Below, one piece after another: positions 11,801-23,641 of a stretch of DNA of 64,000 bases. Position 1 is the stretch's first letter; every line of letters begins with the position of its first letter. The stretch covers positions 496,001-560,000 of the forward strand of contig JANFNE010000032.1 in assembly GCA_024867545.1 (NCBI GenBank), written 5' to 3'. A model generated the notes under the pieces. The model saw nothing but the letters and a program-made list of their open reading frames with translations. It was not told the origin of the DNA and searched no databases. The position numbers and the translations under genes were made by a program. The DNA comes from Phytopythium helicoides. Its lineage: Eukaryota > Oomycota > Peronosporomycetes > Pythiales > Pythiaceae.

Positions 11801-14800
11801 GCGACGGCAGGGACCACTTCACAGTCAAAAGAAAAACTGTATGCACACTTTGTGGCGCTGTCCCAAATCTATACGGCAATGGATGCGTGGCTGGAAGACG
11901 CTGACCCCAACAGCTGGCTCAAAACAAGTGAGCTTGTGTCTCTTCCCCGCCATTATGAAGCTAAGCGATTAGAACAAGTTCTCACTCTCAGTGATGTTCT
12001 TGTCAACACCAGTTCTGACGTATTCGAGTGGCAAAAGTTGCCGTTATGGTTGGATCTGTGTGGAATGGAGGGAGTATCATGTGGACTGCAGCATTCGGAC
12101 GAGAGCAATAGTGTTGGAAGTGCTCAACACCTTGGTGCAAGCATGGACGAATCCAACGATGATGATGAGTTTGCATTCGTCGAAGAGGCAGCGGAACTGG
12201 CCCGTCGGCATAGTAGCTTCGGTGGGTTTACCTGCCTCGGTGGTGGATCTGGCTCGGGCTCAACGCTGAATATTCGTCCACTTCCTTTGACGCGAGAGTT
12301 TGCGGGAGTAACAACACTCACGATTCTTCCTCAGGTGGCCGTCGCAACAACCCCCACAAGCTGTATCGTTACACCATCGATCCCGCTGAACCAAAACGGT
12401 CTCAAGAGTACAGCTGTGAAGTTTTCGGAGAATATGTCCGTGCTTGTAGCGCTTGATGCAGAAATGCTCGACCATGTGTCTCAACTGTACTCGAGCAAGC
12501 CACGAACTGTCACCTTGAGTCAAGCGTGCATGGAGGGAACCAACTGTCGCAGTCCTGCCCAATTTCGCTTTGAGTTTCTTGAGTGGGGGATCGACTCGCA
12601 TTTGTCGGATGCTATCGAATCCATCTTGGCTCAAGCGGAGCGATGCGACCTGCCTTCGATGGTGCTTAGCAACATGACATCTCTCATGATGGAGCATCAC
12701 GATGCAACGTCACTAGATGTGATCTCTGACGAATCCGGGCCGTCATTAAACTCGAACCCGAACATTCAGTCGGTGGATACATTCTTGAAGCTCAACGCTG
12801 AAGATATGATGCTGGCGCTTCAGATACTGCTGATCGACCAGATTGTGCTCTCGTTAGACATCGAGCGTCAGCGCATCAGTCGCGAGCAGCAAGCAGCAGA
12901 AGCAAAGGGCACGAACAACGTTGAAACACCTCGAGACGCGGAGTCTCACCCAATCGAGGAGCTGGGGAGTGACAAAGATGAAGACGAGAACGAGACGGAG
13001 TCGGAGCGTCTACAGCGCAAGCTTGACCGACTCAACGAAAAGGGGCTCGAGTGGTTCCGTTTGCTCACGTCTCTCGATACGAAACTCGCGCGCATGATTC
13101 CGCCGCTACGAGAGGTACTTTGGCGCTCCATTAAGCAGCTCGGGTTGAGCTTTGTGTGCGTTGATGAGCGGGAGACGTGCACGTTGCTGCAGCTCATGCT
13201 TGACGATCCGTCGCGGATTAACTTGTTGAGTGAGTGTTTCTTCCCAGCAAGCGCACCGTCGAGATTCGTGGAGATGTTCTCGAATTTGATGAGCGCTAGC
13301 AGCTCGTCAAAGCTGTCCATCGATGAGAAGCTCAGCTTGCTTCGGCGCTTCGATTTCCGCGCGTGGCTCAATGCTAAGCCGGCACCGTCGAAGTTTGATC
13401 GTGAAACCATCTTGTGCATTATTCTTGGTGATATCAGCAACCAGTTTCCAGCCGATCGATCGGTTGCCACAAAGGGGGCCGCTATTGCTCGGCGAGATAC
13501 ATCCGCTCCACCGGCGAAGAATGATCGAGACTACTTGCGTGATGTTCGTAGCCTGTACGCAACGACGCTTCGTCTCATTTGCAGTAAGCACCTGGAGGAC
13601 CACGTTGAGAAGATGCTGCATGCGCTTGTTGGCGTTCATGACGACTACCACTTTCATGTTAACGTCGGCAACGAAAGCCAAGCGCAGAGTGGGTCAGAGT
13701 CGGGGCCAGTAATGCCACGACCCGTCGATCCTGCTATTTGGGAAGCTCTTGTCGCTGTTCCCTCCGAAGCGTGGCAGGCACTTCCGTTTGTTGTCGTGGA
13801 GTCGTGCATCTCATTTTTGAGTCAGCACGTGCGAACGCTGCGATGGCAAGGCGCAATGGCGTCTTCGAGTCGAGACAGCGCAGTCAACGAGCCACCAGGG
13901 GCTTTCAGCGAGTCAACTGCTCGGAGATACCCGATTTCTCATTGGCAGCGCTTGGGTGTGCTTAAACATTTCCTCGATGTTTTCACAGTGCTTTGCCGGG
14001 CTGCGCCAGACGTCCACAAGTGGGACTTGATCGTGCAGTTTTTCGAGCCACTTCTTTGCACGCTGTACCAGCCAGCTACCACGACAGATATGTCAAGCGT
14101 CAATGCGCCGTGGGGTGATCAAGATGCCATGTCAACCGGCACAACGCTGTGCTCGTGCTTTGTTGCTACGTGCTCGGATTATCTTAAGAGTGGCAATGCT
14201 AGCAAAAGTCCAGCTGTACCTCAAGGTGTTCCAATCAGCGGGCGGAGACCAATTACAAGCGATTCAACGGATGATCCGGCTGTGAACGTTACGACAGCAG
14301 CACGGCTCTCAGAGATCTGGTCGTTTTACTTGTCGGCTCTCGTTGCGCACGCACCACTTCATGTGTGCAAACACTTTCATCAGTTCTTGACGCGTCTGGC
14401 GTGGGAGCATTGGTGCTTGACGCTCGAGAATGTTCAACAGATGCGGGAGCTGGTGGATACTGAGAAGCAGCAGTTGCGGATCGCACGTGCAACGGCGACC
14501 ACCGTGAACACCTCTTTTATCTCATCGTCGATAGTACTGTCTGGTCGTTCGACATCCGAGAGTGGCTCGCAACTGGCGTCCTCGCCGTACCCATTCGTAT
14601 CGTGGCTCGTCCGCGATATCTTGTGCCGAACCAAGTGGAAGGCGACAGAAGAATGGCTGAATGCACAGACTCAGGAGATGGGATCAACCTTTTTGTTGGA
14701 GTTTGCGAAGCTTTGTGTTGACTTGGTGCTGGATCTGCCGCACTTCTGGAGTGCGGCAGCTGGTGCACCACAACGCGGACGCATCATGGCGGCGTCAACA

Positions 14801-16612
14801 TCATCTTCAAACAATGTGCTGCCGCCGTATTTTGTGAACTTTATCAAACAACAGGCGACGCTGTGGGTGCGGTGGCATTTGACGGATGTAGACTTGAAAC
14901 TCCTCCTTCAGTATTCGCTTGATGCAATGCTGGAGTCGTTGATGGTATCCCATGACGGCCATGGAGGTGATTCGTCCCGAACTTCGGGGTTCCCCTCTTC
15001 GCCTTCGACTGCAGTTATGCAGGATGCATTCTCACGCGTGCAGTTGACGCTAAGGCTGTTGTCGCAGACGACGGCTATTCATCACTCCAAGCTGACCAAG
15101 AAAGTGACATTCACACGTGCAAGCTTGTTTCTGGATACTCTGTTCAACGTGTTTGATGTGAACGACCTCGGCAAACTGGATGGCAATGTTTACGCGTCGG
15201 AGCGCTCAGCCTGGCTTCTTGTTCTGTACGGCGCAAGTTGCACTGTTTTGTACGAGAAGCTGGACGAAATTGTCCAGTTTTGCCGCAGAGATGACACCGT
15301 CCGCATCGGTAACGGTGCGGACAGTAATGATGCAGATAGTGCCCATACACTGACCGAAGAGGAGCTCACGTCGGCAGTGATGCATGTTTTACGATTCTGC
15401 AATCTATCGCTGGTCGAGCGCTTTTTCCGGATGGAGCAACAAACGCAGGGTGTCACACCGCGCGGAGGAAGCAATGGCGGATCGCTCTCGCTCAACTGGT
15501 CCAAGTGCGGCAATGTTTTGTTTGTGGAGATTGATAGTCTTGTGCGCGATTTTTCTGGCAGCCAAAAAACGTCGGTGCAACAGCAGAACCGGTTGAATGG
15601 AAACGGACATCACGCACTGGGAAGTGACGGTGAGGATGAGAGTGTCCCAAGTACGGAAGGAAGCAGTGAGGATGGCAAGCCGAATGTGATCGTAGCAACT
15701 GGTGGTCGATCACTTGCTGAAGCCGTCGGCGGACCACTAGGTCGACTCCTGTGGAGCTTTCTCGGATTCCGGGGCGGAGAGCGTGCGTGCTTGTCAGCAT
15801 GTGGGCGGGCGATCGCGTCGGTCCATGTGATGAGTCAAGTGGCCGAGAAGAGTATCGAGAAGTGGGTGATTGAGGAGCGCCGCGGTTCGTGGGTGGACCT
15901 TGCGGATCGGCTAAAGGTTCCCGAGTTGAGCGAGGACGAGTTTGAAACAGCGTGTCTCGAGTTGGGTAAGCTGCTGACGCTGCAAGTTCTCTTTCTCCAG
16001 CACCTACGTCGTGCGCCAGTCATGACAGAGGCCCTTGCAATGGGTATGCTGTCGCGGCTCATGACGTGGCTACGCAAGTTACGCGTCGGAAGTGCTCGAA
16101 ACTCTTTGACCGAGATGAAGGTGTTGTTTATGGCTGCTGAGGCAGTCAATTTTGTGTGCAAGACGCTAGCAGACGTGCTGCCGTCGCCACACAAGAAGCA
16201 GGCGTTGCGCGAGTTGAGCGACGTGCTGCTGGCGCTGGGAGATGAGCGCAAGAACAGCGGCATCATGAAGGCCATCGGAATGGGCGGGTCGCTCAAGTAC
16301 AACGTGGAGTTTCACGTGTGCTGTTTGGCTGTGGGCATCTTCTTGCGGTTGCAGACGCGCGCGAGTGTGCCTCTGCGCGTGGACGACCGGATCCCGTTCA
16401 AGGTGACCCGCACGACGGACCGGCACATTCGCAGCCTGGAGCACCTGCTGACGACCAAGGACTGCATCCAGCTGGCGAAGCGCATGGAGTGGGCGCTCGA
16501 TTTCATCAAGAGCCCGTCGCGCAGTCTGGCGGACCAGGACGAGTTCTTCGTGAGCCTCTTTTCGCGCATGTACCCGTCGCACCCGTGGCTGCTGGCCAAG
16601 AGCCTGCAGTGA
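5809..16612 (+). CDS. EPG5: EPG5-like autophagy tethering protein
   Basis: Modelled as join(5809..7282, 7368..16612), 3572 aa. The 85-bp intron has GT/AG ends and keeps phase. The N-terminus (about 490 aa) is acidic and low-complexity, with repeated PSAP-type motifs. A CxxC-x13-CxxC metal-binding-like cluster lies at about 8013-8072. The rest is a long helical protein. Several blocks match metazoan EPG5 in order: SLPRHYEAKRLEQVL, LDAEMLDHV, a VPELSEDEFETACLELGKLLTLQV segment, and a C-terminal SGIMKAIGMG stretch followed by the RHIRSLEHL...SRMYP tail. In animals EPG5 is a Rab7 effector that tethers autophagosomes to late endosomes/lysosomes. This copy is about 1000 residues longer than human EPG5. 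ATG chosen as the first in the exon-1 frame. Confidence 0.88.
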
Positions 16613-17156
16613 CGCGCCGGACGGACATCAACTATATGGTAAGGTAGGGTAGGGAAGCGCGGTGACTCGAGCGAGCGAGCGAGCGCCACGACGCATAGAT
16701 ACAATTAAATGATTGACATCAAGAAGAAAGATGAAGATGAACGAGGTGATGATGACACTTGCACCTGCCCGAACTTCAGAATCGTGTGTCGGCTCCAGAG
16801 GGACACTCGCCGTTTTATGCACTGATGGGCACAAATCTATTCCCTTTGTACCAACAATTGTATTGTGTACACATCCTTTCGTGGCGAAACCACTTGATTC
16901 CTCGCGTCACGCTCAACTTGAACCTGGCGGCTTTTCCTCCAATCAGCGCTCTCCATTGTCAATCGCACCGCCGTTGGCTCTCGGCTGGGCGACATCTCTT
17001 TCATATGGATTAAACTATGACCTCCCCCTCACGCCGCTCGTCCTCCCTCCCGCTTGACGCGCGGACCTCCTCACCGCGTCACTTCCAATCCTGCCGCCCA
17101 AGCGCCAGACCACCCGCCGCCCCTCAGCCTCCTGGACACCTCGAGCCTCGCCAGTC
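16613..17156. other. Intergenic region, EPG5-like 3' flank and parvulin promoter
   Basis: No gene seen. A short GAGC tandem repeat lies at about 16670-16683. Sequence becomes C-rich and pyrimidine-rich just before the parvulin ATG. Confidence 0.5.
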
Positions 17157-18092
17157 ATGGGCCTGATGCGCCGCTCGCTGCTGACGCTGGCGCCGCTGCT
17201 GCTGCTGGCGCTCGTGGCGTCGCTCGCGTCGTTCGCGCGCGCCGAGGAGGCCGCCGAAGCGCCGGCCGCGCCCGTCGAGTGGAAGGCGCACGCCAGTCAT
17301 ATCCTCGTGGACACGGAGGAGGAGGCGGACGAGTACTACGCGCAGCTGATGGAGGCCGAGAACAAGTTCGCGGCCTTTGCCAAGATCGCCAAGGCGCACA
17401 GCAAGTGCCCGTCGGCCAAGAAGGGCGGCGACCTCGGCACGTTCGGCCGCGGACAGATGGTGCCCGAGTTCGACCGCGTCGTGTTTGAGGAGGACGTTGG
17501 CGTCGTGCACAAGGTGCACACGCAGTTCGGCTGGCACCTCGTGCTCACCTCCACGCGCACGGACGGCACCGAGGAGCCCGACCCGTGGCGCCCCGTGCGC
17601 AACTTTGTGGCGCGCGCCATGCCCTTCATCAGCCCCGTTATCCTCATCCTCATCATGTTCTACGGAGCCACCCGCGCCAACGGATCCAGCGGCCCCCGCG
17701 CGCACGCCTTGCACATCCTCGTCAAGAGCGAGAAGGAGGCCGACAAGCTCTTCGACGAGATCAACGCTGCAGGCAGCGACCTCAAGCAGAAGCGCGCCAA
17801 GCTCGCGGAGCTCGCGGCCAAGCACAGCACATGTCCGTCGGGCAAGAAGGGCGGTGACCTCGGCATGTTCGGCCGGGGCCAGATGGTCCCGCAGTTTGAC
17901 AAGGTTGTCTTCGAGGAGGATGTTGGAAAGCTGCACAAGGTCGAGACCCAGGTGCGTTCGTTTGGTGTGGATGTGCTGAATGTGCTTGCTTGCCTGTTTG
18001 CTAACTCTTTTGTGACTCTGTGATTGACACAGTTCGGCTGGCACGTCGTGCTTTGCACCGAGCGCCTCGGCGACAAGAAGAAGAACGACTAG
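17157..18092 (+). CDS. ER membrane double-parvulin peptidyl-prolyl isomerase
   Basis: Modelled as join(17157..17951, 18033..18092), 284 aa, with an 81-bp GT-AG intron in phase 0. Order: signal peptide (about 1-29), first PpiC/parvulin domain (about 44-135: [31 protein letters not shown]), a hydrophobic segment (about 156-172), then a second parvulin domain (about 183-277: [31 protein letters not shown]). The C-terminus is KKND, a dilysine (KKXX) ER-retrieval motif. The two domains would lie on opposite sides of the membrane if the hydrophobic segment spans it. Parvulins catalyse cis-trans isomerisation of Xaa-Pro bonds. A single-domain paralogue lies tail-to-tail 204 bp away. Confidence 0.88.
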
Positions 18093-18296
18093 GCATTGCT
18101 CGTAGGTGACCGCGTGACTGGCAGCCCTAGCGCCGCCGCTCAAGTGTAAATGGCGAAATGCATCGCCTATTGTTGGTATTACGACGGTCTATCGGGCTCT
18201 GCTTGTGCCCAGCCGCGATTGTATAGAGCCCCTCGACGCAATTCTTGCGATTACTTTGAAGCGCTTGTTGGGAACTTTGTGGAGCGACTGAATCCA

Positions 18297-18790
18297 TCAG
18301 CGCAGGTCTCGTCGGTCGTCGCTGTCGGTGAGCTCGTCCTCGTCGCCCATGCCAGTGCGCTCGCTCGTCAGCACCAGGTGCCAGCCAAACTGCAGCGCGC
18401 CACATCACCACCGTAAGTCCCTCGCTCTGCATCGCAACCACCAAGCAATTCAAGCCGCACCTGCGTGCGGACCTTGTGCACCGTCCCGAGCGCACGCTCA
18501 AACACGACGGCGTCGAACTCGGCCACCATTTGTCCGCGGCCGAAGGTGCCGAGGTCTCCGCCGCGCCGCGCCGACGGACACGTGCTGTGCACAGCCGCGA
18601 GCTCCGCGAACGCGGACGGAAGGTCCTCGGCCTCGTCCAGCATCGCCGCCAGGTCGTCTGCGCGCTCCTCACTGCTCACGAGGATGTGGCTCGCGCGCGC
18701 TTTCGGCGCCGCAAAGTCGGCGCTCACCGACGCCGCAAGCGCCGCGAGCACGAGCAGCAGCAGCGACAGGAGCAGACCGCGGCGGGCCAT
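18297..18790 (-). CDS. Secreted or ER-lumenal single-domain parvulin isomerase
   Basis: Modelled as complement(join(18297..18389, 18461..18790)), 140 aa; the 71-bp intron is GT-AG in phase 0. A 24-residue signal peptide (MARRGLLLSLLLLVLAALAA...) precedes one parvulin domain: [29 protein letters not shown], and [11 protein letters not shown] in exon 2. The tail is acidic then basic (TDSDDRRDLR) with no obvious retention signal. The intron interrupts exactly before FGWH, the same place as in the second domain of the neighbouring gene, so the two share ancestry. The upstream in-frame extension to 18874 is rejected because the signal peptide begins at 18790. Confidence 0.87.
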
Positions 18791-19103
18791 GACGGAGCTT
18801 GGCCTGCTGGGGCTAAAGATAAAGCAGTTGTGGGCTCCAGAGCGGCGCTTCGAGCCCCGCAACACCACCAGCAAGATCGCATCTCCTCGCGCTCCATTTA
18901 GATGTGCGTCCAGTCATATTGCTATACTCCATGCTACAGACAACCCCATCTTACAATTCTGCCTTGATTTGATGTATTTACTATAATTGACTTCATTTTG
19001 CATAAAAAATTACTATAATGTTGGAGTACCGCCTGCCGAAACGTGCCTGTATAGGGTGGCCCCGCGGGAGTCCAGTAAAAAGGTCGCCTTTTTCTCCAAC
19101 GTG
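18791..19103. promoter_or_regulatory. Divergent intergenic region
   Basis: A 313-bp stretch separates the starts of the minus-strand parvulin and the plus-strand CENP-B-type gene. It contains an AT-rich section (about 18915-19020) and no ORF. It probably holds both promoters; no specific element was identified. Confidence 0.4.
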
Positions 19104-19337
19104 ATGCAAATGGCGGGCAAGGAGGAGGATGTGATCGCGCTGGTGGGCGGCGCGGGCGACGGCGCGCACATGGACGCGACGGTGCAGCAGCTTCTGCTGC
19201 AGGTGCAGGCCCAGGCCCAGGCGCAGCAGGCGGCGGGGCCGGCGGCGGCGCTGGACGCGGCGGCGCTGAGCGACGCGGCGGCGGCGCACCACCAGGCGCT
19301 GCTGGCGGCGTCGGAGGCCATGGCGAACGCCATCAAG

Positions 19338-19369
<32 letters not shown>

Positions 19370-20143
19370 ACAGCAGTCGGCGGAAGTGGAGGAGATTCCG
19401 GTGCCAGCGGCTGCAGCGGCTGATGGCAAGAAGAGCGAGGAGCAGGCGGTCAAGCGCAAGAGCATCCCGCTGAGTATGAAAAAAGAGGCCATCGAGTGGA
19501 TCATGGGGCCAGGCAAGGGCATCCCGTCGCGCGCCGAGAAGCACTTCAGCGCGCTCAACTGGGAGGTGAGCGCCTCGTCGTTCCGCAAGTGGTGGAAGAA
19601 CCGCGACAAGATCCTCGGCGACTCGTCCACCAAGAAGCGCATCTCGGGCGGCGGACGCAAGCCGTACCTCGAGGACGCAGAGGAGAAGCTGCTCGTCGTC
19701 GTCATCCAGGAGAGGGCCAAGAAGGACCGCGTCACGCGCAAGTGGATCGCCAAGACGGCGCAGCACATGTTCCAGCGCTCCGGCATGAGCTTCAAGGCCT
19801 CGGAAAACTGGGTCACCAAGTTCATCCGCCGCAACGGACTCACGCTCAAGCGCAGCTACGTCACGTACAACCAGAACCAGGCGGCGCCGAACGGTGCCGC
19901 GCAGCTCGGGGCGGATGCGGTGGCGTTCGCCTCTGCAGTAGACGCCTCAACGCCCACGTCCACTGGGTCCTCCGGCCCGACTCAAGCATCTAGCGACGGG
20001 CTGGATCAGCACACAGGCGGGAAAGAGTACGCCTCCATCTCTCTGTGCTTGTCTTGGAGGTCTGGATGTCAAGGACTAACCTACTTCTCTGCCTGCTGCG
20101 TGCCATGTTGTGTCAATGCAGCCCCAACACCGTCATCGTGTAG
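19104..20143 (+). CDS. CENP-B/Tc5-type helix-turn-helix DNA-binding protein with polyQ
   Basis: Modelled as join(19104..20026, 20122..20143), 314 aa. The 95-bp GT-AG intron gives a short last exon reading PNTVIV; without splicing the frame runs to 20204. The N-terminus is Ala/Gln-rich with an imperfect CAG run coding for about 12 glutamines. Then comes a basic segment, a first helix-turn-helix (about 120-175: KKEAIEWIM, PSRAEKHFS, SSFRKWWKN), and a CENPB-type HTH (about 185-255: GRKPYLEDAEEKLL, VTRKWIAKTA, FKASENWVTKFIRRNGL). Such domains bind DNA in CENP-B and in Tc5/pogo transposases. No DDE nuclease domain follows, so a domesticated regulator is likelier than an active transposase. ATG at 19104 or 19110; the upstream frame is not supported. 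Confidence 0.75.
19337..19377 (+). repeat. CAG trinucleotide run (polyglutamine)
   Basis: About 13 CAG/CAA units within the CENP-B-type gene, coding for a glutamine tract. Length is probably polymorphic. Confidence 0.8.
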
Positions 20144-20384
20144 ATCCGCGCGTCGTCGCATCCCTGGCCTCCATCCCCTCGCCTTTTGCCCGTCCGACCC
20201 CTGAGTTAGCTGTCTATTATCTAAAGCCCGCAGAGCTTTGTACACGCATCGCGCTCACCTCCATCCCCTTGAAGCCGCTTGCCATGCTTGTCATCAGGAC
20301 CCACGCTCCCTCCCATTTCCGCCAATAGAAACCCGCCAGCGCCCCCAAATACCTCGCATTTTCCCCACAGATCAAGACGACACC

Positions 20385-23337
20385 ATGGACGACACCGACG
20401 GCGAGGCCCACGGCCCGCTGTATGTGCGCCGCGCGCGCGGCAAGCTGCTGCGCTCGTGGACGCGACGCCACTTCGCGCTCAGCTGCGACGGCGCGCTGCG
20501 CGAGTTCTCGGCCGACCCGCAGCGCCCCAGCAGGGGGAAACCCGCGGCGGCGCCTGTCTCCCGGCCCGACGTGCTCGCCGAGCTGAGCGTGCGCGGCGCC
20601 GCCATCCGCACGCTGTCGCTGGCCGCCGCGGGCCGCCAGAACGCCTTCCAGCTGACGCTGCTGGGCGCCAGCGCGCGCCTCGTGCTCAGCGCCGCATCGC
20701 CGGAGGACATGCACCGGTGGCTGCACGCGTTGCACCGCGCGAGCCTGGCGCCGCCCATGCAGCTCAAGCTCGGCGACGCCTCACCGGGCTTTTCGGGACC
20801 GGAGACGCCCTCGCTGCACCTCCCGCCGCCGCCGCCACCGCTGCGCGCGCTCTCGTCCGTCTCGCTGGCGTCCTCGTCCGCGTCGTCGTCCGCGTCGTCG
20901 TCGCCGAGGTCGCCGGCTCCGTCGCCGTCCGCGCTCGAGATGGAACTCGCGCAGTATGAAGACGAGTTTGTTGACGTCTCAGGCGTCCAGCGGAGTGACA
21001 TGGCGCACTTGAGTGCTGTGTACGAGTGGATCAACGAGTGCCGCGTCAAGACCACGCGGGCCGTACGAGTGGGATCGGGGGACGGAGCCGCGCATGTACC
21101 GCGTGGGTCACTCTTGGTTGCGATCAACGGCGCATCTCTGCAGACGCTCACGCCTGAAGAGATTCGTGCTACCCTGCTAGAAGGGAGACCAGTGAGCTCA
21201 CTACGGTTCCTGCGCAGCCCATCCAAGCGTGGAGTGCTGAAATGCAAAGCAGCAAATCGCGTGATTGGAAGTCCAGGAGGGCCAGTTGGGGGCGGATCTC
21301 TTGCGTCGCAGCTCAAGACCATGGCAAAGTCGCGCATGGCTAATCGGAAAGGTGCTCGCTTCGTTGACAAGAACGTGTTCACTTGGAAAGAGCACGTGGT
21401 TGAGATTGATGGCGACACGCTCACATACGCACAAGTCTCGGACAACAGCAGGTCTAATTCCTATCACCAAGGGCAAGCTACAATGATAACCACGGCTACC
21501 GATAAAGTTCGGCGTCGCCTCACAACAGGACACATTGGTCGTAACTCAAGCGCATTCAACTACATCGGCAACAGCGCAAAGAGTCGGAAAGGAAGGCAAT
21601 CGATCGCGCTTACGGCGGGATGTTCTGTCAAGAGTGTGCCTGCACACCCCGGTGACCGCAATTTCTGCTTTTCGGTATCATCCTCGGGCTCTGATAAAGC
21701 AGCTACTGTGGTTTTTCAAGCTTCATCAGAGCGAGAGATGCGGCAGTGGACGGATGCATTGCGACGAGCGATCTCCATCGGAGAGGGTTGCGTGCCTGCC
21801 CTAGACCGCGAGTTTATCGATGCTTTGCAGCACGTGGAAATGGCTGATTACGGAAACGAACGCGCCAACGCTGACGAGTCGAGATTAGTAGAAATTATTC
21901 TGGACGAAGATACAATTGAAGGTGAAGAATTCACCGAAGACATCGCTGATGGAGACAACGCGGAGGCTGGTCGTAGTGGTACCATTTCACTCCCACTTCT
22001 GCTTTCGCCAGCAGTTCATTTACCGGAGTCAGAGTTGTCGGCCATGCTACTGTTCCTACAGAACCAGGGGCGTTTTGTAGAGGCGCTTCAGCTTGTGGGA
22101 AGGAACTCGAAAATGCGTGGAGCATACTGGCGCGAAATTTTTCAGTGGGCTGGAGTCCATGCTGACGATGACACTCATCCAAACACTCCGAATAATGCTC
22201 GATCAAGTGTATACCAGGCTCTGCTAAAGCTGCCACTACTGGAGACGTACGTGCTGCTGTGTACATCGATGTAGTACATGTTGGCATTGGCTAATTGAGC
22301 TGTCTATGCCTAGCGACTCCACTCAGGTGCAGAAGGATATTCCACGAACTTCCAAATGGCTGTCTGGCTCTGCTGGCGCACCCGAGCTTGATGGTGATGC
22401 AAGCAAGGAACGACTTGAGAAGCTTGAGCGTGTATTGCACGCATTCCTTGTTAGCTGCATGCTTGACCAGCAACAACGCGAAGCTACAGTGACAACTGAC
22501 CCGTCGCGAGGGTTCTATATGCAAGGCATGAATGGCATTGCTTTCATTCTACTTGAGGTGCTCGACGACGACGAAGTTGCAGCCTTCGAGTTTCTCCGCG
22601 GACTCGTCGCTCGTGTACTCCCACATGTGTTTGGTATCTATGGAGACACCCAAGACATGGCTACCAAGGCAGCAAGTAGCAGCGATCAATCGAGTGGTGG
22701 AAGCAAAAGCGGGGACCATTTTGATCTATTTAACTCTCTCGTGGAGGTCGGGGAAGTGTTGCAAGATGTGGCACAACTCCATGTACCCGTATTCTACTCG
22801 GCACTCGAACGTGCAGGCATCCCAGTGTGTTTGTTGGCGTACAAGTGGTTTCCGACGCTCTTTTCAGACTTGTCGCTTACTGCCTACCATTCCCAGCTCC
22901 GCTTTGATACCATGCTCATGATTTGGGACGCGTGCTTGCTGCTAGGACTTGAAGGACTTTTCGCTGTATCGCTAGCATTGTTTGGAGCTGCAGAAGAACC
23001 TGTCTCTGCGTTGGGTCCTGACGCAAGCGCCGAGCAAGTCAGTTGGACGGTTGGATCTGTTTTGTCGCGAGTCTCCCCCGATGACCTTGTGACGAGTGTC
23101 TGCGAAGTTCTGGAATTATGTGCTCACCCGGTATTACTCAAGCTTCGTAATGCTCATCGCCGACGCCTGCAGCTTGGGTATGCTAAAGTTGGCCACGGAT
23201 TCTCGGAGACACCGTCATCGGCATCCGCGTCGTCCATGTCTGCACTCGCTGCGGCCATGACGATAACTGATCTAGACTCTGGGCAGCAATTTGCAATTTC
23301 GCGCGGAGGCGAAGTGCTTGAATTTCAGGTTCAGTGA
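20385..23337 (+). CDS. PH-domain TBC Rab-GAP
   Basis: Modelled as join(20385..22246, 22314..23337), 961 aa; the 67-bp intron is GT-AG in phase 2. Order: N-terminal PH domain (about 8-118), a Pro/Ser-rich linker with a run of serines, a PDZ-like stretch (about 185-285: GSLLVAINGASLQTL), a second PH-like region (about 325-470) ending in RQWTDALRRAI, then a TBC domain from about 600. The TBC arginine-finger motif DIPRT gives R632 and the glutamine-finger motif FYMQGMN gives Q691; both key residues are present. TBC proteins accelerate GTP hydrolysis on Rab GTPases. PH domains suggest recruitment to phosphoinositide membranes. The target Rab is unknown. It is convergent with the sugar transporter. 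Confidence 0.85.
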
Positions 23338-23641
23338 GATACATTTCGGCAATGTTGGGTTTTGAAGTGATAGTGCTCAGACCGACGCAATGAACTACAG
23401 AATTATATTATGAGCTCCTCCGATATTGAGGAGAGGCTGCAAAACATAGAGTGCGAGTCAAGTTCTCGCCTGTTGAGATGTGTGTAATGGATCGTGGATA
23501 CAGCTCAACACAATGTTATCAGCTGGTTACATGGAGCTACAACGGGATAAACCGATTCTACCTCCTAGCACCAAGACTGCAAATTCCAGCAGCAGCACTA
23601 TTACTGCTATCCGTCCTTTACAAACGAATTGAACAAGTCAC
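23338..23641. other. Convergent intergenic spacer
   Basis: 3' flanks of the TBC and sugar transporter genes. Nothing else recognised. Confidence 0.5.

Noticed and set aside
17124..18143. 339-codon minus-strand ORF
   Set aside because: It is the shadow of the double parvulin, whose domains, signal peptide and splice sites are clear.
18993..19849. Minus-strand ORFs opposite the CENP-B-type gene
   Set aside because: Leucine/serine runs are the antisense of CAG repeats; no domain is seen.
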